NCBI GenBank assembly: GCA_026990045.1
Contig: JALSIK010000421.1
Span: forward strand, 1 to 7,739
Length of the DNA stretch: 7,739 nucleotides
Source: Chromatiales bacterium
GTDB taxonomy: Bacteria; Pseudomonadota; Gammaproteobacteria; CAMYNG01
Direction: 5' to 3'
Every line of letters begins with the position of its first letter. Within the stretch, counting starts at the first letter, position 1. The notes beneath the pieces are model-generated. The model searched no databases, was not told where the DNA came from, and was given only the letters and a program-made list of their open reading frames with translations. The position numbers and the translations under genes were made by a program. Shown piece after piece: positions 1 to 5,227 of this stretch.

Positions 1-210
1 GTGTTCATGCTGATCCCGCTGCTGCACGGCACCGGCCTGGAACGGCACGGCCGCATCCTGCGCGAGGTGGCGGCGCTGGTGGAACGGGGCGCCGTGCGCC
101 CGCACCTGGACCCGCAGCGCTTCGGGTTCTCCGAGGCCGCCGCCGCCCACGCCCACTGGGAGGCCGGCCGCGCCCGCGGCAAGGTGCGGCTGGTCAACGA
201 CCTGGGTTGA
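1..210 (+). CDS. Medium-chain dehydrogenase / quinone oxidoreductase-like protein, C-terminal fragment
   Basis: Only the last 69 or so codons are present; the reading frame is open to the left edge, so the GTG at position 1 is probably an internal valine and not a start. The tail has the usual end of the medium-chain dehydrogenase/reductase (MDR) superfamily: a segment like LIPLLHGTGLERHGRIL, then EVAALVERGAVRPHLD, FGFSEAAAAHAHWEAGRARGKV and a final hydrophobic strand. This is the part where the catalytic domain closes after the nucleotide-binding fold. In zinc-free quinone oxidoreductases and related zinc-type alcohol dehydrogenases this tail looks alike, so neither substrate nor metal dependence can be told from it. 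The stop lies 11 nt before the chosen ubiD start, so co-transcription with ubiD is likely. A role in quinone metabolism alongside ubiD is possible but is inference only. Confidence 0.75.
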   Translation: MFMLIPLLHGTGLERHGRILREVAALVERGAVRPHLDPQRFGFSEAAAAHAHWEAGRARGKVRLVNDLG

Positions 211-221
211 AGGCGGGCGCC

Positions 222-1688
222 GTGAAGTACAGGGATCTCCGGGACTTCCTCCACCTGCTGGAACGGCGCGGCGAGCTGCGGCGCATCGGCGTCGAGGTGG
301 ACCCGTACCTGGAGATGACCGAGATCTGCGACCGCACCCTGCGCCGCGGCGGCCCGGCCCTGCTGTTCACGAATCCCAGGGGCCACGACATCCCGGTGCT
401 GGCCAACCTGTTCGGCACCCCGGAGCGGGTGGCCCTGGGCATGGGCGAGGAATCGGTGGCCGCCCTGCGCGAGGTGGGCCGCTGGCTGGCCGCGCTCAAG
501 GAGCCGGAGCCGCCCAAGGGGATGAAGGACGCCTGGAGCAAGCTCCCTGTGCTCAGGCAGGTGCTCAACATGAACCCCGCGGTGGTGCGCAGGGCGCCGT
601 GCCAGGCCAACGTGCTCGAGGGCGACGAGGTGGACCTGGGCCGGCTGCCGGTGCAGACCTGCTGGCCCGGCGACGCCGGCCCCCTCATCACCTGGGCCCT
701 GGTGGTCACGCGCGGGCCGCACAAGGCGCGCCAGAACCTGGGCATCTACCGCCAGCAGGTCATCGGCCGCAACAAGGTGATCATGCGCTGGCTGGCCCAC
801 CGCGGCGGCGCCCTGGATTACCGCGACTGGTGCGAGGCCCGGCCCGGCGAGCCGTTCCCGGTGGCGGTGGCCCTGGGCGCGGATCCGGCCACCATCCTCG
901 GCGCGGTGACGCCGGTGCCCGACACCCTGTCGGAGTACGCCTTCGCCGGCCTGCTGCGCGGCGGCCGCACCGAGGTGGTCAAGTGCCTGGGCTCGGACCT
1001 GCAGGTGCCCGCCAGCGCCGAGATCGTGCTCGAGGGCGTGATCCATCCCGGCGAGGAGGCCGACGAGGGGCCCTTCGGCGACCACACCGGCTACTACAAC
1101 GAGGTGGAGCGCTTCCCGGTGTTCACCATCGAGCGCATCACCCACCGCGACGACCCCATCTACCACAGCACCTACACCGGGCGCCCGCCCGACGAGCCGG
1201 CGGTGCTGGGGGTGGCGCTCAACGAGGTGTTCGTGCCGCTGCTGCAGAAGCAGTTCCCGGAGATCACCGACTTCTACCTGCCGCCCGAGGGCTGCTCCTA
1301 CCGCCTGGCCTGCGTGAGCATGAAGAAGCAGTACCCGGGCCACGCCAAGCGGGTCATGTTCGGGGTGTGGTCCTTCCTGCGCCAGTTCATGTACACCAAG
1401 TTCGTCATCGTCACCGACGACGACATCGACGTGCGCGACTGGCAGGACGTGATCTGGGCCATGACCACGCGCATGGACCCGGCCCGCGACACCGTGATCG
1501 TGGACCACACCCCCATCGACTACCTGGACTTCGCCTCGCCGGTGGCCGGGCTCGGATCCAAGATCGGCTTCGACGCCACCGGCAAGTGGCCGGGCGAGAC
1601 CGACCGCCAGTGGGGCCGGCCCATCGTCATGGACGAGGACGTCAAGCGCCGCATCGACGAGCTGTGGGACGCCCTGGGCATCGACTGA
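222..1688 (+). CDS. ubiD: 4-hydroxy-3-polyprenylbenzoate decarboxylase UbiD
   Basis: This enzyme decarboxylates 4-hydroxy-3-polyprenylbenzoate to the polyprenylphenol in ubiquinone biosynthesis, using prenylated FMN supplied by UbiX (not in this window). The 488-residue product follows E. coli UbiD (about 497 aa) almost without gaps, as far as I can recall that sequence. Visible blocks are MKYRDLRDFLHLLERRGELRR at the N-terminus, PALLFTNPRG, APLITW-type GPLITWALVVTRGPH, the cofactor/metal segment NLGIYRQQ (N172), MRWLAHRGGALDY, GADPATILGAVTPVPDTLSEYAFAG, the acidic SAEIVLEG (E267, E271), EGPFGDHTGYYNEV (E282), YHSTYTGRPPDEPAVLG, and PIDYLDFASP near the end. I chose GTG 222 over the in-frame TTG 207 because it gives the family's usual MKYRDL start and has AAGG (210-213) at good spacing. 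It lies 11 nt after the upstream gene. It is intact, with no missing key segment. Confidence 0.96.
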   Translation: MKYRDLRDFLHLLERRGELRRIGVEVDPYLEMTEICDRTLRRGGPALLFTNPRGHDIPVLANLFGTPERVALGMGEESVAALREVGRWLAALKEPEPPKGMKDAWSKLPVLRQVLNMNPAVVRRAPCQANVLEGDEVDLGRLPVQTCWPGDAGPLITWALVVTRGPHKARQNLGIYRQQVIGRNKVIMRWLAHRGGALDYRDWCEARPGEPFPVAVALGADPATILGAVTPVPDTLSEYAFAGLLRGGRTEVVKCLGSDLQVPASAEIVLEGVIHPGEEADEGPFGDHTGYYNEVERFPVFTIERITHRDDPIYHSTYTGRPPDEPAVLGVALNEVFVPLLQKQFPEITDFYLPPEGCSYRLACVSMKKQYPGHAKRVMFGVWSFLRQFMYTKFVIVTDDDIDVRDWQDVIWAMTTRMDPARDTVIVDHTPIDYLDFASPVAGLGSKIGFDATGKWPGETDRQWGRPIVMDEDVKRRIDELWDALGID

Positions 1689-2386
1689 CGGCGGCGCTGC
1701 TGCTGGCCCCGGCCTGGTGCGCGGCTGCCGCCGCGGCCGACCTTGCCCCGCGCTGGAGCGGCGAGGCCGAGCTGGGCCTGCTGCGCACCACCGGCAACAC
1801 CGACACCGCCAGCCTCAACGTCAAGGCCCGGGCGGTCAACGAGCGCCGGCGCTGGCGCCACGGCGTGGATCTCGACGCCGCCCGCACCACCGACCGCGGG
1901 CGCACCACCGCCGAGCGCTACCGCGTGCAGGGCAAGACCGACTACAAGTTCGGCCCGCGGTCCTACCTGTTCGCGGTGGCCGCCTGGGAGGACGACCGCT
2001 TCAGCGGCTACGACTACCGCGCCAGCCTCTCCCTCGGCTACGGGCGCAAGCTGGTGGCCGCCGACACCCTGTTGCTCGAGGGCGAGGCCGGTGCCGGCTT
2101 CCGGCGCAACCAGCTCCCGGACGGGGCCCGCGAGGACGAGGTCCTGGTCCGCGGCGTGCTGCGGGCCAGGTGGGACGTGAGCGCCACCGCGGTGCTGCGC
2201 CAGGAGCTGTCGGTGGACGCCGGGCAGGACATCACCACCACCCGCTCGGTGACCTCGCTTTCGGCCCGCATCAATGCCAGCCTGGCCATGAAGCTCAGCT
2301 TCACCGCCCGCCACGACTCCGCGGTGCCGCCGGGCAAGGTGAAGACCGATACCGAGACCGCCGTCACCCTGGTCTACGGCTTCTGA
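1664..2386 (+). CDS. DUF481 (YdiY-like) outer-membrane beta-barrel protein
   Basis: This is a predicted small outer-membrane beta-barrel of the DUF481 family; its function is unknown. Starting at GTG 1664 gives 240 residues with a textbook signal peptide: a short basic n-region (MGRPGHR), a hydrophobic core (LTAALLLAPAW) and an Ala-rich c-region, with likely cleavage before D26. WC is not in a good lipobox context, so it is not a lipoprotein. The mature part opens with WSGEAELGLLRTTGNTDTASLN, the DUF481 signature, followed by alternating amphipathic strands (RYRVQGKTDYKFG, YLFAVAAWEDDRFSGYDYRASLSLGYG, LLLEGEAGAGFRRN). It ends in LVYGF, a terminal aromatic as in outer-membrane barrels. The start lies inside ubiD (25-nt overlap), which suggests translational coupling, although no strong Shine-Dalgarno is visible. 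No ATG start is available without losing the signal peptide; CTG 1685 is a poorer choice because it removes the basic residues. Confidence 0.85.
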   Translation: MGRPGHRLTAALLLAPAWCAAAAAADLAPRWSGEAELGLLRTTGNTDTASLNVKARAVNERRRWRHGVDLDAARTTDRGRTTAERYRVQGKTDYKFGPRSYLFAVAAWEDDRFSGYDYRASLSLGYGRKLVAADTLLLEGEAGAGFRRNQLPDGAREDEVLVRGVLRARWDVSATAVLRQELSVDAGQDITTTRSVTSLSARINASLAMKLSFTARHDSAVPPGKVKTDTETAVTLVYGF

Positions 2387-2419
2387 GCCGCCCGCTTCCT
2401 GTACACGGCGCCCTTCTTG

Positions 2420-2466
2420 GGTTAGGTTTAACCGGTTCCGGCCCGCGCCGCCCGCGCGGACACAAT
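2420..2466 (+). promoter_or_regulatory. Possible operator/promoter upstream of the parA-pgl-glk unit
   Basis: The 120-nt gap between the DUF481 gene and parA contains a locally AT-richer, symmetric patch: GGTTA (2420-2424), four bases, then TAACC (2429-2433), running into the perfect palindrome AACCGGTT (2430-2437). A weak -10-like CACAAT lies at 2461-2466, with no convincing -35 at 17 nt. The same 8-bp palindrome occurs upstream of gnd. No U-tract terminator for the preceding gene is visible. This is a pattern observation; the regulator is unknown. Confidence 0.28.
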
Positions 2467-2506
2467 CCCGACAACACCGGCCGGAAGCGACACGAGGGGG
2501 CACGCC

Positions 2507-3151
2507 ATGCGCACCATCATGGTCCTCAACAGCAAGGGGGGATGCGGCAAGAGCACCATCGCCACCAACCTGGCCAGTTACTACGCCTGGGAGGAGGAGA
2601 AACCGGTGGCCCTGGTGGACTTCGATCCCCAGGCCTCGAGCCTGGAATGGCTGGCGGTGCGGGGCGAGGAGTGGCCCCCCATCGCCGGCATCGCCGGCGG
2701 TCCCGGGCGGCTGCCGGTGCCGCGCGGCACCGAGGTGGTGATCATGGACGCGCCGGCGCGGGTGGCCGGGGCCGAGCTCACCGCGCTGGTGCGCCGGGCC
2801 CAGACGCTGGTCATCCCGGTGCTGCCCTCGCCCCTGGACATGCGCGCGGCGGCCCACTTCATCCGCGACCTGCTCACCGTGGGCCGGGTCTCGCGCAGGC
2901 AGACCCGCATCGCGGTGGTGGCCAACCGCGTGCGCGAGAACACCCGCAGCTTCCACAACCTGGAGATGTTCCTCCAGGGCCTGTCCATCCCCTTCCTCAC
3001 CCACCTGCGCGACACCCAGAACTACATCCGCGCCGCCGAGCGCGGCATCGGCATCTTCGAGATGGCGCCGTCCCAGGTGTGGCAGGACGTGGAGCAATGG
3101 CAGCCGCTGGTGCGCTGGCTGCGCAGCAAGCGATCCCTGCCCGCGGCCTGA
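2507..3151 (+). CDS. Orphan ParA/MinD-type P-loop ATPase
   Basis: This is a small (214 aa) cytoplasmic ParA-superfamily ATPase of the kind that forms nucleotide-dependent dimers to position DNA or protein cargo. Visible motifs are the deviant Walker A KGGCGKST (signature lysine K10, P-loop K15), the switch/Walker A' segment VALVDFDPQASS (D38, D40), and the Walker B strand VVIMDAPAR (D81). A VVANRVRENT strand follows near residue 140, then a C-terminal helical part ending in WLRSKRSLPAA. There is no N-terminal helix-turn-helix, so it is like small chromosomal or type Ib ParAs rather than the large plasmid ParAs. No ParB, McdB or chemotaxis partner lies in the window, so the cargo cannot be named. 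The start is firm: ATG preceded by GAGGGGG (2494-2500) six nt away. pgl follows 11 nt after the stop, so the ATPase gene is probably the first gene of a parA-pgl-glk transcript. Confidence 0.88.
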   Translation: MRTIMVLNSKGGCGKSTIATNLASYYAWEEEKPVALVDFDPQASSLEWLAVRGEEWPPIAGIAGGPGRLPVPRGTEVVIMDAPARVAGAELTALVRRAQTLVIPVLPSPLDMRAAAHFIRDLLTVGRVSRRQTRIAVVANRVRENTRSFHNLEMFLQGLSIPFLTHLRDTQNYIRAAERGIGIFEMAPSQVWQDVEQWQPLVRWLRSKRSLPAA

Positions 3152-3162
3152 CCCCGGCGGCC

Positions 3163-3900
3163 GTGGCGCGTTACCAGGTCTTCGCCGATGCCGAACAGGT
3201 GGCCCGGGCCGCCGCCGAGTTCATGGTGGCCCGCGCGCGCCAGGCCCTCAACCGCCACGGCGAGTTCAACCTGGCCCTGGCCGGCGGCCGCACGCCGCGC
3301 CGCCTCTACGAGCTGCTGGCCAGTCCCGGCTACCGCGGCCGCATCGACTGGTCGCGGGTGTGGGTCTACTTCACCGACGAGCGCGCGGTGCCGCCGGACC
3401 ACCCCGACTCCAACTACGGCATGATCGAGGCCGCGCTGCTGGACCACGTGCCGGTGCCGCCGGAGCAGGTGGCCCGCATGGAGGGGGAGGCCGAGGACCT
3501 CGCCGCCGCCGCCGACCGCTACGCCCGGTGCCTGGAGCGCCTGCCCCGCTCCATCGGCGACGTGCCCGAGCTGGACCTCGTGCTCCTGGGCCTGGGCACC
3601 GACGGCCACACCGCGTCCCTGTTTCCGGGCTCACCGGTGCTGGACGAGCGCGAGCGCCGGGTGGCGGCGGTGGACGGGCCCGCCGGCCGGCGCCTCACCC
3701 TGACGCCGGTGGTGCTCAACCATGCCCGCGAGCTCATGTTCCTGGTCACCGGCGGGGCCAAGGCCGACATCGTGCGCGCGGTGCTGGGGCCGGGGCCGGC
3801 CAGCCGCAAGGCCGCCTACCCCGTGTGCCGGCTGGAACCCCGCGGCGTGGTGCACTGGTACCTGGACGCCGAGGCCGCGCGCGGCCTCAAGGGGGGCTGA
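3163..3900 (+). CDS. pgl: 6-phosphogluconolactonase (DevB/SOL type)
   Basis: This enzyme hydrolyses 6-phospho-D-glucono-1,5-lactone to 6-phosphogluconate, the second step of the oxidative pentose-phosphate pathway, in the cytoplasm. The 245-residue product has the full set of family blocks: FNLALAGGRTPRRLYELL (about 35-52), the FTDERAVPPDHPDSNYGM block (70-87), DLVLLGLGTDGHTASLFPGSP (D147, H149), RLTLTPVVLNHARELMFLVTG, and HWYLDAEAA at the end. It is related to glucosamine-6-phosphate isomerases, but TDGHTASLFPG marks the lactonase. I prefer GTG 3163 because it gives the usual short N-terminus (ARYQVFADAEQ) and lies 11 nt after parA. ATG 3097 is in frame, has AGGA nearby, and would add 22 residues while overlapping parA by 55 nt, so it cannot be excluded. 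glk follows after 3 nt. Its reaction connects Zwf and Gnd, encoded on the opposite strand. Confidence 0.93.
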   Translation: MARYQVFADAEQVARAAAEFMVARARQALNRHGEFNLALAGGRTPRRLYELLASPGYRGRIDWSRVWVYFTDERAVPPDHPDSNYGMIEAALLDHVPVPPEQVARMEGEAEDLAAAADRYARCLERLPRSIGDVPELDLVLLGLGTDGHTASLFPGSPVLDERERRVAAVDGPAGRRLTLTPVVLNHARELMFLVTGGAKADIVRAVLGPGPASRKAAYPVCRLEPRGVVHWYLDAEAARGLKGG

Positions 3901-3903
3901 GGG

Positions 3904-4896
3904 GTGCGGGTGCTGGCGGGCGACGTGGGCGGCACCCGGACCCGCCTCCTGCTGGCCGAGGTGGAAGGCCCCGGCCGCCACCAGGTCCTGCTCCAGGAAA
4001 CCTTCGACAGCGGCGCCTTCGCTTCCGCCGACCGGGTGCTGGCGGCCTTCCTGGACCGGGCCCCGGCGCCGCCGGAGGCCGCGTGCCTGGCGGTGGCCGG
4101 ACCGGTGCGCGGCAACCGCGCGCGGCTGACCAACCTGCCGTGGGTGGTGGACGGGGACGCCCTGGCCGCGGCCCTGGGCATCGGCCGCGTCACCGTGATC
4201 AACGACCTGGCCGGCATCGCCCGGGGTCTCGACTGGCTGCCCGCCGAAGGGGTGGCCACCCTGCAGGCGGGGGCGCCGGAACCGGGGGGCGTGCGGGCCG
4301 TGATCGCGCCCGGCACCGGGCTGGGCGCCGCGCTGCTGGTGCCCTGCGATGCCGGGCCGCGGGTGGTGGCCACCGAGTACGGCCACACCGACTTCGCCCC
4401 GGCCGACGACCTGGAGGCGGACCTGGCCGCCTGGTGGCGGCGGCGCGCGGGGCGCGCCACCGTGGAGCACGTGGTCTCGGGCCCCGGCCTGGCCCGGCTG
4501 GTGGCCTTCCTGCGCGAGAGCGGCCGCGGCACCCCGGGCCCGGAGCTGGAGCGCGCCATGGCCGAGGGCGATCCCCCGGCGGCGGTGAGCCGCGCGGCCC
4601 TGGCCCACGCCGACCCCGTCGCGGTGCAGGCGCTGGACCTGTGGGTGGCCTGCCTGGCGGCGGCGGCCGGCAACCTGGCCCTGACCTGCCTGCCGGCGGG
4701 CGGGCTCTACATCGCCGGCGGGGTGGCGCCCCACGTCCGCCGCCGGCTGGAGGCGCCGGACTTCCTCCAGCGCTTCCGCGCCAGGCCCCCCATGACCCGG
4801 GTGCTGGAGGGCATCCCGGTGCGGCTGGTGCTGGACACCCGCGCCGGCACCCTCGGCGCCCTGGCCTGCGCGGTGGAGGGCACGACAGCACCGTGA
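3904..4896 (+). CDS. glk: Glucokinase (Glk family, ATP-dependent)
   Basis: This enzyme phosphorylates glucose to glucose-6-phosphate with ATP, feeding Zwf. It is 330 aa, close to E. coli Glk (321 aa), and of the same non-ROK bacterial glucokinase family. Visible are the phosphate-1 loop AGDVGGTRTRLLL at the N-terminus, AGPVRGNRARLTNLPW, VINDLAGIARGL with N100/D101 (catalytic base), the PGTGLGAALLV loop, TEYGHTDFAP with E158/H161, VEHVVSGPGL with E188, and the adenosine-side YIAGGVAP. These five glucose-contacting residues sit one position later than E. coli N99, D100, E157, H160 and E187 as I remember them, so all are kept. The GTG start is supported by AAGGGGGG (3889-3896) seven nt upstream and lies 3 nt after the pgl stop, so the two genes are surely co-transcribed. 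The C-terminus runs to a repeat-rich convergent intergenic region. Confidence 0.94.
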   Translation: MRVLAGDVGGTRTRLLLAEVEGPGRHQVLLQETFDSGAFASADRVLAAFLDRAPAPPEAACLAVAGPVRGNRARLTNLPWVVDGDALAAALGIGRVTVINDLAGIARGLDWLPAEGVATLQAGAPEPGGVRAVIAPGTGLGAALLVPCDAGPRVVATEYGHTDFAPADDLEADLAAWWRRRAGRATVEHVVSGPGLARLVAFLRESGRGTPGPELERAMAEGDPPAAVSRAALAHADPVAVQALDLWVACLAAAAGNLALTCLPAGGLYIAGGVAPHVRRRLEAPDFLQRFRARPPMTRVLEGIPVRLVLDTRAGTLGALACAVEGTTAP

Positions 4897-4939
4897 TCGG
4901 CAACAGTATTGTTCAACGCAGAGACGCAAAGGCGCAAAG

Positions 4940-4968
4940 GACGCAAAGACGGAATGTGTCTTTGCGTC
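4940..4968 (+). terminator. Perfect 11-bp hairpin downstream of glk
   Basis: GACGCAAAGAC (4940-4950) pairs perfectly with GTCTTTGCGTC (4958-4968) across the 7-nt loop GGAATGT. It starts 43 nt after the glk stop. There is no T-tract on either strand, so it is not a classic intrinsic terminator, but it could block 3' exonucleases or cause pausing between the convergent units. One arm is the last CGCAAAG unit of the repeat array, so the hairpin may simply be part of the repeat. Confidence 0.4.
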
Positions 4969-5007
4969 AGGGTGCCGTGCACGGCGGAGCGCCGAGCCCC
5001 AATGATG

Positions 5008-5043
5008 CGAAGCCGGGGCTTCGTGATCCGGGGTTTTGCGATT
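5008..5043. repeat. Small hairpin overlapping two 15-bp tandem repeats
   Basis: CGGGGCTTCGTGATC (5014-5028) is followed directly by CGGGGTTTTGCGATT (5029-5043), identical at 12 of 15 positions. The first copy overlaps a hairpin, CGAAGC (5008-5013) with GCTTCG (5018-5023). A 15-nt period keeps a reading frame open (GFVIR, GFAIR), which explains the spurious ORF here. No function is visible. Confidence 0.5.
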
Positions 5044-5050
5044 CGTAAGG

Positions 5051-5075
5051 TTCGCGGCCGGGGGCCGCTCCTGCA
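5051..5075 (-). repeat. REP-like palindromic element
   Basis: Read on the minus strand, it starts TGCAGGAGCGGCC and ends GGCCGCGAA, with a GCGGCC/GGCCGC stem (5054-5059 with 5063-5068) and a 3-nt loop. A GTRGGAGCGG-like head followed by a short GC hairpin and CGCGAA is the layout of the repetitive extragenic palindromes common in Pseudomonas and relatives (from memory). Whether it is repeated in this genome cannot be seen here; a looser match lies at 5180-5211. Confidence 0.4.
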
Positions 5076-5109
5076 CCATGTGGTTCAACCCGTAGGAGAT
5101 AACATACAA

Positions 5110-5124
5110 GCGCCGCCCCGGCGC
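5110..5124. repeat. Short GC palindrome
   Basis: GCGCCG (5110-5115) pairs with CGGCGC (5119-5124) around a CCC loop, inside the repeat-bounded intergenic block. Its role is unknown, and it is short enough to be chance in such GC-rich DNA. Confidence 0.3.
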
Positions 5125-5193
5125 GAAGAAGAATTTTCCCTTGGCGCCCTCTGCATCTCTGCGTTGAAGGGGGCCTGGCTGTGGAGCCCGTCC

Positions 5194-5217
5194 GGTGCGT
5201 TCGCCCGCGAACGCACC
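5194..5217 (-). terminator. Strong hairpin just downstream of zwf
   Basis: GGTGCGTTCGC (5194-5204) is perfectly complementary to GCGAACGCACC (5207-5217), leaving CC at the tip; in practice this is a 10-bp stem with a 4-nt loop. It begins 10 nt after the zwf stop on the minus strand, the right place for the end of the gnd-zwf transcript. No U-run follows on the minus strand (GGACGGGC), so termination would have to be U-independent or the hairpin may act in RNA protection. With the TGTGGAGCCCG just left of it, it also loosely resembles a REP element. Confidence 0.45.
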
Positions 5218-5227
5218 CCGGCGCCGT

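Larger units (their letters stand above)
4912..5168. repeat. 257-bp intergenic block bounded by 21-bp inverted repeats (CGCARAG family)
   Basis: The block opens with TTCAACGCAGAGACGCAAAGG (4912-4932) and closes with its inverted copy at 5148-5168, matching at 19 of 21 positions. The left arm is a short tandem array: CGCARAG units start at 4917, 4925, 4933 and 4942, a period of 8-9 nt; two more units sit inverted in the right arm (5149-5155, 5157-5163). Read as protein, both arms give FNAE(T/M)QR, the start of spurious ORFs seen beside such repeats in many bacterial genomes (from memory). Base composition is visibly less GC-rich than the flanking genes. Inside are several palindromes, including GCCGTGCACGGC at 4974-4985. 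It could be a nonautonomous mobile element or two repeats inserted in opposite directions. No transposase or clear target-site duplication is seen. Confidence 0.7.

Noticed and set aside
599..1663. Upstream extension of the DUF481 frame through ubiD
   Set aside because: The frame is open far into ubiD, but the translation is Arg/Pro/Gly-rich noise. The signal peptide begins at residue 1 only with GTG 1664, so a fusion is not supported.
1520..3097. 525-codon open frame on the minus strand across ubiD, DUF481 and parA
   Set aside because: It is antisense to three genes with clear family matches. Its product is a low-complexity Gly/Ala/His/Arg-rich string with no recognisable domain, as expected from third-position GC bias.
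2507..3151. Plasmid or chromosome partition locus
   Set aside because: No parB gene and no parS-like 16-bp palindrome (TGTTNCACGTGNAACA type) was seen in the window; the ATPase is short and sits with metabolic genes.
4902..4913. HexR-like or other operator at AACAGTATTGTT after glk
   Set aside because: It is a near-palindrome but lies downstream of glk and not ahead of any gene; it is short enough to be chance or part of the repeat junction.
3360..5048. 562-codon plus-strand open frame across pgl and glk
   Set aside because: It is a shifted-frame shadow of pgl and glk with an Arg/Gly/Pro-rich product and no family resemblance.
4912..5168. CRISPR array
   Set aside because: Repeats are 7-8 nt units or inverted copies, with no regular repeat-spacer pattern of about 60-70 nt and no cas genes.
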